This document shows positions 20,583 through 32,775 of a DNA stretch of 64,000 nt, piece after piece. The DNA lies in the NCBI GenBank assembly GCA_014529385.2, contig CM043963.1, positions 5,739,501-5,803,500 of the forward strand, in the 5' to 3' direction. The stretch's first letter is position 1. Every line of letters starts with the position of its first letter. Below the pieces are notes generated by a model that saw nothing but the letters and a program-made list of their open reading frames with translations, was not told the origin of the DNA and did no database searches. Source of the DNA: Adiantum capillus-veneris. Lineage: Eukaryota > Streptophyta > Polypodiopsida > Polypodiales > Pteridaceae. Position numbers and translations under genes: made by a program.

Positions 20583-20811
20583 TATTGGAATTAGGGTTGC
20601 AGGAAAACACACATAGCTTGGAGAAGACGAAGGAAGATCAAGGCACATAACAAAGAGTATATTACTTAGTATGCAATGGAAATATTAGTTAGCCCTAGAG
20701 TGATGGGCATATATACAATGCATGGGGGGGAAAACCTCCTAGTGAGGGAAAAAATGCCCCGATGGTCCTAAGTGTGTTCACACACATCACTACCACATGT
20801 ATATGGTATCA
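20583..20811 (-). repeat. 5' LTR of copia A
   Basis: 229 bases, matching 16388-16606 and 3412-3670. The outer ends are TATTGG and GGTATCA, so the terminal TG/CA pair has decayed at one side. Confidence 0.88.
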
Positions 20812-22799
20812 GATACAAAATGATTTGTGGGAAAAGCTGGGAGTAAAATAGTTGGACTAAAATAGGTTGTGGCCTTCTGATCAAAATTCTAAGTATTGAA
20901 ATAGCTATTTAAAAGTGTTTTTAAAAAAATTGGGGTAAACAATAACCTTATCTATAACCTACAAAAATTCACTTGTATCTTAAAGGAGTGATGACCTTTT
21001 TTATTACAAGTTTAAAATGCACACAAAGTTATACTTTGCAAAACAAGAATACAAGATTGGTTTGGACAATGGTTTTAAAGTTAAAAAGGTTGTAAGACTG
21101 ACATGGATAACAATTGATAAAGTCCATTGACACCTGTAAAAGGCATTCAAGGCTAACATATCTATTGTCTTGTTTACATGGATGCAGGTGAGGACTCTAT
21201 CCTTTCTTGGATTTTTTTTGGCTTAGTTGTTGTCTATCACTGATGTACCAGACTCTTTCCACTTTTAGAACAATCAGTACAAATTACCCCATGTATATAA
21301 ATACTAAAATGAGACCTCATTCTTATATCTATGTACAAAAATAATTCAAAGACTGAGTTGTTTTTGTGCTACCCCTTGTCACTTGTCTAAAGCCAATTCT
21401 CTTTTGAACTTTTATGTTCTTTTGTGTATATATATTGATTTAAAATAGCAACACACATATCCTACACACAGGGCTTTTCAAATTTTTGGGAGAACCGGAC
21501 GCTGGCTTTAGAGATTTTGTTGGAATATAGAGCTAAGTCGGACCCACTATCTATAATTCCTGTTTCGGTTGGCTGGTGTTAGGTAGTCCCTCTTAGACTA
21601 TAGTTCACTATTCCTACGCACGGCTATCGTAGTCTTTTGACTTTGCCGGTTTTAGGGTTGCAAGTATATCCACCTATATTAACCTTCATTTTATATAATC
21701 TTTTAGAAACACACTCAGTATAAAATGAGTACTTGCATGAGAGGGATCCAGTACCCGGAGAAGTATGCAAGGATTTTAGAACAGATTAGACTTCACCTAA
21801 AGGACCATCCCTTGCTTTGCCCCTAGAACTAGGTCCTTTCTTGCCCGAAAGGCCAAAACCATTGTAATATCTTACCCTAAATAGTATTTTCCTAACTCAT
21901 CAAAAAGTTTATTACAGGCCTTATCACTCTCCCATGGTTTGTTACTTCCAAACCTCTTTCTGTGGCAACCTCCCTTGTCCTGAGATGTATAAGCAGCTTG
22001 GAAGCATCACAACTTGTGTATGAATTTTCCCTTGCTTTTGACAAAACATCTTCTATTTTACACATGCTCTCTTTTAATGAATGGGTCAAAATCTTGGCTA
22101 CCTTAAAAAAGGATAGTAAGGATGGTGTAGCTATGATCTCCCAATTCATTGCCCAATTGCATGGACTTACTTTGTAATACAACCAAGAATTGGCTTAGTC
22201 CTCTTCTTCTAGGGCAGAGCTGTCCAACTTTCTCAATAAATTATGCGGCCTCAATCCCACTTTTATTAGTACCCCTACTACTCCTTCTATCCCACAAACT
22301 AGCAGTATCTTCTGTAGAGACAGTGCTACTTTAGAAGCTGTCAAAGAATTTCAAAACAAACTTTGCTCCCTCAGTGACTCTAACTTGTTAGAGATGGTTC
22401 CCAAAGTTTCCAAAGTCTTCCCTTTTCTGCTAGTCAAAAAAATAGAAGTTGAATCCTTTGGAGTTAACCATCAGCTTTGGGTCCTTCCCAACAGGGGAAT
22501 CCCAAACTCCGAGCAAGTTTTTTCGAGCTAATATAAATCCGAGCGACATCTGGCAAAGCACTAAACTGTCATTACCTTCTCATCTCTTATTGGGCCATGT
22601 GTATTGAAAGATGTCATTACCTTCTCATCCCTTATTGGGCCATATGTATTAAAAGATGATGGAAAAAATCCTCATTAAAGTAATAAAGAAGTTAGTAGTG
22701 CACCTATGTTGATTTTGACATAGTTGCAAAAATTTCTACATAGTTCTACCATGCGCATGGCTACACTGGTTTATGACCTTTTTTTTTTAATAATAACTG
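20812..22799. other. Non-coding stretch, no gene recognised
   Basis: AT-rich, with only short frames. A 71-codon frame at 21962-22177 has no recognisable family. A 44-base unit is tandemly duplicated at about 22567-22655. Confidence 0.45.
22567..22655. repeat. Two tandem copies of a 44-base unit
   Basis: The unit GTCATTACCTTCTCAT...ATTGAAAGAT is repeated with three or four differences. Confidence 0.8.
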
Positions 22800-23250
22800 A
22801 AGAAACTATACATGGTGTGACTCTTACGGTAGTTTTCTAATAGAGTACCCTCATGATCAAGAGGGATGTTTCAATTGATTGAAGGAATAACTTCTCCCCC
22901 AAATTTAAGTAGCATGCCTTAATGCTATCATTTTACAAATAGTAAAAGCATTTGCATAATTGGTTGAGCTATTATCTATAAAAGTTGATTTTGTCCCCCA
23001 ATAACATGGAGCCTTCAACGTAATGAGAGTGAAGGAATCTAGCAGCTTCCACATTATTTGGCTTCACAAATTACTTGCTACAACTCTTCGTGCCTCATCT
23101 TTGCACCATCATGTGCTTGAACATCTCCCAATAAAATTGTAGGTTTTTGATTTCATACTGCAATAGAATCTGATCCATGGAGGAAATTTTATGTTGTACT
23201 AGATTCATACATTTCCCTAATGAATGCTATTTGGTTTATCAATTTGTGTT
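22800..23250. repeat. Copy 1 of a duplicated block (partner 24700-25590)
   Basis: Two sub-blocks, 22806-22910 and 22960-23250, reappear in the same order and strand at 24703-24800 and 25285-25590, at about 85-90% identity by eye. No coding sequence is recognised in either. Confidence 0.8.
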
Positions 23251-23432
23251 GTATCATTGGCTGGTCCAATAAACTTACTTCATTTTGCAACTACCATATC
23301 GCGTTTCGCCGAAGCCAGAGTTCTCTCCCTCCCCGCTAATGCTTTGTATGAAAGTCAGAGACACAATGTATAGGTGCTCCATTTTTGTCACCCAAATGCA
23401 CCACGAATTGAGGTGGGTGGCCCTCTGATCTG

Positions 23433-24699
<1,267 letters not shown>

Positions 24700-25088
24700 G
24701 ACCACACTCTTATGGTAGTTTGTTAATAGAATATCCTAATGATCAAGAGCCCAGATATTTTAATTGATCGAAGGAATTATTTTTCCTCCAAATAGAAGGT
24801 ATTTTGAAGCTAGGCACTAACACTAGAGGAAAACTGTATAGTCTAATAAAGGGTTAATACAAGAGTAGATTCAAGTCATTGCTAGGCTAAAGTGGCGTGG
24901 GATCCCTTGTAGTGTTTAAAAGGTTGAGTTCTCAGCTCCATGCTGATGAGCAAGACCCTTAACGTGTATTTTTTTATGGAGTTCCCTATGCAAAAGATAC
25001 ACCGGGGCTGTTTGTAGCTTTTTTTAAGATTGATGCAATTCAATCTCAATTGAGCATTTTAATTATTTATTTTTGAGCTCTCTAATAT

Positions 25089-25172
<84 letters not shown>

Positions 25173-25590
25173 GTTTGGCCATAAGACAATAGTATCTATA
25201 AGTGTGACAAAAAGAATGGTTTGAGAATTGTGAACTTCTTACATAGTGGCATGGACGCACCCCTCAACACTATCATTATAAATACTAAAAGAATTTTGAT
25301 AATTGATTGGGCTAGTATATTTAAAAGTTGACTTCATCCACCAACAACATGGAGCCTTCAATCTCGCAAGAGTGAAGGCATCTAGCAGCTTCCACCATAT
25401 TTGGCTTCACAAATTACTTGCTACAACTCTTCGTGCCTCATCTTTGCACCATCATGTGCTTGAATATCTCTCAATAGAATCATAGGTTTTTAATTTCTTA
25501 CTGCAATAAAATTTGATCCATGAAGGTGATTTTGTGTTGTACTAGATGCTTACATTTCCCTAATGAATGCTAGTTGGTTTCTCAGTTGTA
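24700..25590. repeat. Copy 2 of the duplicated block, with a 480-base insertion
   Basis: Matches 22800-23250 but the two sub-blocks are separated by about 485 bases (24800-25285) that include a 79-base TC microsatellite. Confidence 0.78.
25092..25170. repeat. TC microsatellite (79 bases)
   Basis: Perfect CT/TC run inside the insertion that splits duplicated block copy 2. Confidence 0.97.
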
Positions 25591-25599
25591 TTTTTTGCT

Positions 25600-25616
25600 C
25601 CCCCCCCCCCCCCCTC

Positions 25617-25673
<57 letters not shown>
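25600..25673. repeat. C15 run followed by TC microsatellite
   Basis: Poly-C at 25600-25614, a short TCCCTT spacer, then about 26 CT units to 25673. Confidence 0.97.
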
Positions 25674-25678
<5 letters not shown>

Positions 25679-26579
25679 AATAGATTGCTCATTTTTTTCC
25701 TTGCTCGAAAAATATTCATACAAAAGGAAATATGGAGTCCGCTAAGAGCAATCCAGAATTCTACACTGAGTTTATTTGGAACGTTTTTTGACCACGCTGA
25801 AATTGTGCTTGCAAGTTTCTGGACCCTAAAGCCTCATGTGATTCCAACATTATGTGGTTTGACCATGCAATTTTGTTTATTCTCAATCACTTAGAACAAC
25901 TCTTCCCTGACTTATTTGTTCACGGTTGGGCAGGCAAGACAAACCACTGGTTATTTCTCAAATTTCTTTTAACATCTTTCACGGCTTGATGCTTGATATT
26001 CTTAAAGAGCCAAAATTAGATGAACCCTCGATGAACTGAGCACTTATCTCAGCACCTATGCCAACTACAAAGGAGTTGAAATCATTACTAGATTGTTCAA
26101 GCCTTGCATTGAAGATGATGATTCCCCCTCACTAAAACGACCTAACTCTTTAAACACCCTTAATAACTCTTTTACATATTTTCTAACACCTAGTACTTCT
26201 TTGGAAAGTCTTGTAGCTTTACTAGAGGAAGAGGAAGAAACACACCCATGCGTCACCTCCTTGACTTGTAATCCTTTTTACCTTGCAGGTGATTTTTGGC
26301 CCTTGTGAGAGGAAGCATCTCTCAAAAAAGACTTCTACAAAAAATCTTATCTATATACACTGTTTGTACAAGAATGAACTCTTGGATTGGTTTTCGCCCA
26401 AAGTAATCTTTTGTGAGTTTTTTTAATCTACTTTTTACTAACCATAAATTGCTAGATAAAGTCTTAATTGGTTGGACATATCATCAGCCTTTTAAAAGTT
26501 TAGTCTAAAGCAATGACTTTCTATGTCATAATACTATCCCTGATTGTCCTTTTGATAAGTTTGTGCTTTTTGTAAAGAT

Positions 26580-28280
26580 TTTGGTGATTCAGGCAGGCAT
26601 GTCCGCACTTGTGATCTCAAGGTAATTGATGATCCTAGAGTCCAAAAAATCATGGCTTAAGGATTGAATCACATTCCAATTTTTCCAAAAAAAAACCTAC
26701 ATTGTCCTATCAACTTTACTTAGCTGCTTGACTGACATACCTAGTACTCTCGGACTAGAGAAGACAGTCCTATTGGACTTATCCGAATTGGTTCAACAAT
26801 GTTTGTTTTCAAAAAGCACCTCTTTTACCACATAAATGTCTGCAAATAGCACTTGGATCACACCCGGCCTTAGCTTAAAATGTCAAAAAGTACCTCTTTT
26901 ACCACATAAATGGTTGTCTGCAAATAGCACTTGGATCACACCCGACCTTAGCTTAAAATTTCAAAAACTTGCACAAAGTTGGTTTGTAGTTGGTCTTGAT
27001 AAAGCCACCAATTTCCCTACTCTTATTTGAAAAAACCTCACATGGAAAGCTACTCACTTATGTCTATCCAGGGTAGTGTTTACTTTACTTAACTTATCTC
27101 CTATTGAGGTCACTGATATTAATGTAAATCATTATAATGATCTCGGATATTCTCTCAAGATAGTCAAATTACCTATATTATTTCCCACCTATAAACATCA
27201 CAAACACAAGTTCCATTGGATATATGTGCCTTCAACGGATCTTTACCAACATTACTAAAGACATTACTTTATGCCTTGACCTTATACTAACTGAGTTTGA
27301 ATCAGTGTGTGCGACGAAACAAAAAGCATGTTTGGATTTTCTCAAAATCCATTATAACCCCTTTTGGCTTGTTCAGAATTTCACTGAGGTCACTCTTAGC
27401 CTCCCCATTCAAACTTTTCAGCTCTTTTCTGCTGACATCACTCAATGTTACAAAAACATTCCCCTTAATGGTGATGCATGACTGAAGAATGTTCTGAAAA
27501 AATGGCTAAGATTTCATTTAGCCATGCTCGGCTAAGAGGTCTTTCCCACACCTTTGTCGTCAATAAACTAGATGGATTAAAAAATCTAACTAGTCACATA
27601 CCACCCACTTCAACGAGAATAAGCTTAATGGCATCACTACATGGATTCTGGATAATTGTTTAGTTCAGTTTGGTGGCCATTGCTATAACCAAAGCCTTGG
27701 TATTCCAATGGGCTTTTCATGCTGACCCCTTATGTGAAACTTATACTTTGCCCTTTTTGAATATAAATGGTTTCTTGAGACCATGAAGAATACAAATACC
27801 ATTCATAAACTCTCTATGTTTAATTATACCTATAGATACATGGACGATATCCTTAGCATCAATAAGAGAACCTTCCTTGATGAAAGTAGTCTAATTGACC
27901 CTGACTGCCTTAAGATTGAGCCAACTTTCATAATTGGGTTTAATACATCTTTGGGGTTTTTTTCCACCTCTATACAATTCCTTAACTTCTCAATTCTACT
28001 ACACAATCCCTATAATGGTAACTTTGACTACCGCTTCATTTGGAAAAGAGACAATCTTAAAATCTCTTCCACAGAATTTATCAAGAAGATGAATAACTGA
28101 CCACATAAAGCAGCACTAAACACATGTATAACTCTTCTTTACATAATCCTATATTCTTCTTTGAACTGCTTCGCGACATGGGAAGACATCAAGTATCTCA
28201 TTCACAAATTCTGCCTCAATGGATACAAAAGAAACAACCTAATTAATACTATCACTAAGGCTATTTCAATCGCACTAATC
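26580..28280 (+). pseudogene. Decayed Penelope-like reverse transcriptase
   Basis: Scattered frames in the right order for a Penelope-like RT. GRHVRTCDLKVIDDP and GLNHIPIFP (about 26593-26690) resemble the conserved N-terminal block before the palm. KHHKHKFHWIYVP is at about 27193-27235. FSADITQCYKNIPLNGDA (about 27420-27475) matches the D-x-x-x-x-Y-x-N-I-P palm motif. SLGIPMGFSC (about 27690-27722) and YRYMDDILSIN (about 27832-27865), with the catalytic D-D, follow. FLNFSI and the basic FIWKRDN region (about 27980-28060) come next, then a thumb-like segment to about 28250. Stops and shifts are abundant. No GIY-YIG endonuclease is seen downstream, so it is either an endonuclease-lacking type or truncated. 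Confidence 0.6.
26809..26960. repeat. Two tandem copies of a 74-79 base unit in the Penelope-like remnant
   Basis: CAAAAAG(C/T)ACCTCTTTTACC starts each copy. The second copy has a 5-base insertion (GGTTG) after ACATAAAT. It lies between the N-terminal block and the RT palm. Confidence 0.85.
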
Positions 28281-28302
28281 TCATTTCTTTAATTAAGCAA
28301 TA

Positions 28303-28376
28303 GGCCCATACACAATGGTTAGTTTGTATGGTTATCTCGGGCCCATACACAATGGTTATCTTGTATGGTCTCTCTG

Positions 28377-28425
<49 letters not shown>
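28303..28425. repeat. Tandem 36-base pair followed by TC-AC compound microsatellite
   Basis: GCCCATACACAATGGTTA starts two adjacent near-identical units at 28305-28365. A TC run (28368-28394) then passes directly into an AC run to 28425. Confidence 0.9.
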
Positions 28426-28429
<4 letters not shown>

Positions 28430-28780
28430 TACATACTTTTCTCATATAGATGCTCTCACAAAGAGTCTAGCCTCAGAGTGGTTTGCACATCACATTGAGA
28501 TGATGGGTGTAGGGTGAAGCCAATGGAATGCTTCACGGTTGTACAAGTTCTACATACATAGGCCACCTGGGCCACATTGACCTTCAAGTGGGAGATTGTT
28601 TGGGTTCATATCAACTGGTCGGATGCCTGTTACTAACCCATTTCTACTCCTTCACTTATTCTTTACTTGATATAGAATAGGAGTGTGAAAGGTATCTCTC
28701 ATATTGAGCTCTACCTATGTCGTGTGTATGTTTCTCTCCCCCCTCGCACTCTACACGCATAGCGTACTCTTCACTTTTTA

Positions 28781-28817
<37 letters not shown>

Positions 28818-28880
28818 CACACACACACACACATATACATACATACATACATACTTTTCTCTCTATCTCTCTCTCTCTCA

Positions 28881-28914
<34 letters not shown>

Positions 28915-29500
28915 GAGGAAAAGATGGATACAATGATACGGGATGTAAGTGCAATAAGAAACGTATTCAAGCCATGGATTGATGTATGTCAAGGTAATGC
29001 ACTTGTTGATTCATTTATAATGCAAGTTATTGTCAAAGCAAAGAACTTGTAGAATGAGGATGCAAAAGACTTGAAAGAAAGAGAAAAATGACCCAAGAAC
29101 ATTACTATCTACGGGATTGTTGAAGAAGAGTTGGAAACACCTCCATCTCTTGTAAGGAGAGCAAAGAACTCGTCGTTGAGGAGACAGGCCTATTGTAAGC
29201 ACTATGATTAATGAAACAAAATGAAAGATTATCCTTGACGAAATTTAAAATTGGCCATTTTGAAACCATATGCATCCAAGGTGGCGGACATTATTGAGAA
29301 GATGTCCAAGAGGGTAGGTACCTACCATTTTGAAAAAAATCAAAATCCTACAATAATCATATCAAACCTTAGAAGACAAGAATCATTTGCCACCTTAGAG
29401 AGAAGAATGGTCTAATTGGTGAGAAGTCAACCGCTTTCTAATACAATAGTTTTGAGTTTTTTCTCTAAAATTTTCCTCAGAAAATTCATAAGGTAATAGA
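28426..29500. other. Non-coding stretch upstream of the receptor gene
   Basis: Apart from the compound microsatellite at 28783-28916, no gene or repeat is recognised. Confidence 0.4.
28783..28916. repeat. Compound TC-AC-(CATA)-TC-AC microsatellite
   Basis: TC run to about 28815, CA run, CATA units at about 28836-28852, a second TC block and a second CA block to 28914. Confidence 0.92.
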
Positions 29501-29508
29501 CCTTAGGC

Positions 29509-29517
29509 TTATATATT
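29509..29517 (+). promoter_or_regulatory. Possible TATA box of the malectin-like/LRR receptor gene
   Basis: TTATATATT lies about 208 bases upstream of the ATG at 29725. The 5' leader would then include the C25 run at 29644-29668. Position is reasonable but not proven. Confidence 0.35.
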
Positions 29518-29643
29518 AGTATCTACTAATTATTGAGCGTATCCGTTCAAAGAAGTCAAAATGAGAAAACGAGCTGGAACGCGTCAACCGTCTTGACTCT
29601 TGCCTGCTCTCAAAAGCGGCTTGCCATGTCGCAAGTTGCAGAG

Positions 29644-29668
29644 CCCCCCCCCCCCCCCCCCCCCCCCC
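29644..29668. repeat. Poly-C run of 25 in the 5' leader of the receptor gene
   Basis: Pure C run 57 bases upstream of the predicted start codon. Confidence 0.95.
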
Positions 29669-29724
29669 TTCTCAGACAAGAAGATAACCCAAGGCTCTGC
29701 AGAACGTCACATAGCAGGGCGCGC

Positions 29725-32603
29725 ATGGAGTCATCATCCTGCCGTCCTCTCTTTACCTGCATTGCTCTGCAGGCCATACTTCTCTGGTCCCTTGTACGAT
29801 CGCAACAACCTGGTAATCTCTGCTGCGAGTACAGCCTAACAGAACCACCACCATTTCTTCGGCTTGGTTCATTTTTGCATGCATTTCTGATGCCCCCACA
29901 AGCCTGCTACACTCCAGATTTCTTATACCTGCATAGCTTACAAGAATGTGGCATCGGATTTGAGCTCCGCTCTTTTGATATGGCATTGACTTTTGGTTGA
30001 TGCATGCTATATGCAGGCTTTCTGAGTATCGACTGTGGTTCTGATTCGGCATCCATCTACACCGATGGCAATGGGATAGAGTGGGTATCTGATTCAAATC
30101 TGATGAATGAGGGGACGTCAAGACCTGTGACTGGGGGGAGCGACCCTTTGTTGGCTAACATGCGCTTGTTTGATGGCAATCAAAGCAAATACTGCTACAG
30201 CTTGACCAACAGTCTTGTGGAAGCAGGAGCCTTCTTCCTCGTTCGAGTTGGAATTTGGGGCGGGGTAACCCCACCTTATACACCCAAAGACTCAGATGGA
30301 ATCTTTCGATTCAAGATGATCGTTGATGCAACTGAGTGGCGGAATGTGAATGTCACCTATGGATCGACAGATTGGTGGACTTTTGATATGTATACACGTG
30401 CTCAACGCAACAGCATTGATTTTTGCTTGGCCCGCATCACCTCCGATGGGGATGCCCCTTTTCTTTCTACACTCGAGCTTCGGCCTCTGCCATCAACTCT
30501 TACCGCAACGATGGCCATGAATCTCACCAATGGCATCGCCGACTGTCTTGGGCATAATGATTATGGGGTACCGGCGGACTCAGATGTCTCCTTTACCAGG
30601 TACGTCTAGCTTTCTGCTCTTAAGCTTAGTACATTATAATAAGTCAGGAAGCAACAAAACAGGGAATTTTTTTGAATCTAGGTACAACTTTGATGCATTG
30701 GATCGGATATGGATTTCGAGAAAGGCATCGGCCACAGATGAGGTGAATACGACGACCTTGGCAATTGATGTGAGCCAAAGGGATGAGCTGCCCAGTAGGA
30801 TTTTGCAAACCACCCTCATGGGTGGTCCGTATATCTCGAGGCGGTACTCAAACTTAGAACTGGAACCGGAACCCAATTCTGCGCACATTGCTGAATTCTA
30901 CTTTGCAGAGATTGACCCAGCAATTACTACCTCCGGTGAGCGTACGTTCAACATATATGCAAATGAGGAACTAAAGAACACTGAAGGAGAGATAGATGTG
31001 TTTGCAAGCGTGGGAGCAAATACTGCTTATGGATATCCCGTGGTTTTTATTCCTAACACAGCGGGTGAAATTACCTTCAATTTCACTCCCACTGCCACTT
31101 CTGTCTACCCACCTTTCCTTGCGGCTATCGAGGTCTTCAAAATAAAAATAATGACAAATCTCACCTCTGCCAGTACTGGTCAGTCAATCAGCCTTCTAAT
31201 ATCACCCTACTTTCTATTTTGTGTTTGCCATTGTTAAATGTGTGGAATGGGCTGCACAACAATGAGGAGTTAGTCTGGGAGGTGTGTGTGTGTGTGCCCA
31301 TTCATATTAAGTGCACAAGAGTTTCTCTTTCATCGGACATGATTGACGTTCCAGTCCATTCTAATAGCATCATGCATGCTTTAGTGAAATTATCTTAAGC
31401 GCTACAAAGAGTAATGCTTTGTTTTAGGTGATAGAAATGAAAGTGCCTTCAATATTGAGCAAGTATAAGGGCCTGAACAAGCATGGAAGGTGTTTATGAC
31501 GCTCTTATATCGTCCATGAAATCGCTATGATAATTGTTGGTTTCATGAAGGCACTACATTTCTTCACTGTTGTTATTCAAGATACACTAGATTCTACAAT
31601 CAATCTATGGTGCATGGTCATGTGCAAATGTTTGGCAGCATTGTAATGTAAACTTATTTTTTTGCTTAATAACGTAAACAAGGTCCATTTTCACAATGAT
31701 ACAAACATGAAAATACATGTTTGAAAATCATATACGTCAAAGTGACGTGAACACGTTTTGTTATTAATTTGAGATGGTATGTCCAAGCAAGGAGCTTTAT
31801 TGCAATTTTTTTTGTGAGCAGTGAGTGCAATTGAGGACATAAAAGCTAGTCTCGGCCTATCTAGCTCCACTGGCGATCCATGCCTTCCAGTTGGCTATGG
31901 ATACCCTTGGTTGAATTGTTCAGGGGATTCTGGAATCACAACATTGTAAGGGTACATGAGACTCATTTTGGTTTGGAACTCGCAATGGTGAGGCTATAAC
32001 TTACTTAAATTACACCATGTATATCTTTTGGTTTGTGTCTTCAAGAATGTTATCAAAGTATGGTACGGGTGGTGAAATTCCTGCAGCTATCAACGCACTT
32101 CCTACACTCACTGAAATGTGAATACTCTAACACATACTTTTTTATTCTTGTTTTTGAAGAGTAATTAAGAGGCCTTGGAATGTGAATTATATTATACTAC
32201 TAAATGAAAACAACCCGATTTTTCTTTGCAAACTTTTCTTTATTGTCCATATCTGCAGTTCTTCATGGTAATAACATCAATAGTCTTTGTTGTACTGTAT
32301 ATCTTTGTCTTGCAGATATCTGGACGGGAATAATTTACAAGGAGAAATTCCCGATCTGAGTTCTCTACTTTTCCTTGAAACTCTGTACGTTGGCTACTTT
32401 CTTGTGGAGAATTGGGTACTTGAAATAGAGTTTAGGATTGCTATGGACTCTTGGAAAGTTGCGTTGAACGTTAGTTTGTAGTCGTTTTTGAAATTTTGTG
32501 ACTCTTACTATCTTCTTTTCCAAGCTTGCAGGGATCTGAGCAACAACAAACTCACTGGTGTTATTCCTGATTCCTTGGCATCACTAAAGAATCTAAAAGT
32601 CTT
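29725..32603 (+). CDS. Malectin-like/LRR receptor kinase gene, 5' seven exons
   Basis: Predicted exons: 29725-29812, 30017-30599, 30682-31178, 31822-31945, 32046-32117, 32316-32384 and 32532-32603. All have GT-AG borders with matching phase and no stop over 501 codons. Residues 1-25 form a signal peptide (LFTCIALQAILLWSLVRS). Residues about 30-385 are a malectin-like domain (GFLSIDCGSD start, YNFDALDRIW, FYFAEI). A GDPCLP and PWLNCSG segment then gives the LRR N-cap, followed by three 23-24 residue LRRs (GGEIPAAINALPTLTEM, LDGNNLQGEIPDLSSL, DLSNNKLTGVIPDSL). Exons of 69-72 bases, one per LRR, are typical of plant LRR-I receptor kinases (group of Arabidopsis At1g67720 and At2g37050), which sense extracellular cues at the plasma membrane. 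Transmembrane and kinase exons are not found before gypsy J starts at 34620: either a very long intron or a truncated gene. Confidence 0.85.
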
Positions 32604-32681
32604 GTAAGTTTCAAAACTAAGCAAGCTTTTGACTCTCTTATTTTTGAACCTTAAGGATTTTCAATGTCCAAAAAAATAGAC

Positions 32682-32766
<85 letters not shown>
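32682..32766. repeat. TC-AC compound microsatellite downstream of LRR exon 7
   Basis: TC run interrupted once by CTTT, then an AC run to 32766. It would lie in an intron if the receptor gene continues. Confidence 0.93.

Positions 32767-32775
<9 letters not shown>

Larger units (their letters stand above)
16272..20811 (-). mobile_element. Ty1/copia retrotransposon A with both LTRs
   Basis: The right (5') LTR is at 20583-20811, primer site 20566-20580, gag to RNase H on the minus strand, polypurine tract at about 16607-16617 and left (3') LTR at 16388-16606. An extra partial LTR lies at 16272-16387. Flanks GACAC (16267-16271) and GATAC (20812-20816) differ by one base and probably are the target-site duplication, which would make 16272 the true outer edge. 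Integrase runs straight into RT without the usual integrase C-terminal and linker region, so the copy is internally deleted. Stops and frameshifts add further damage. Confidence 0.88.
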
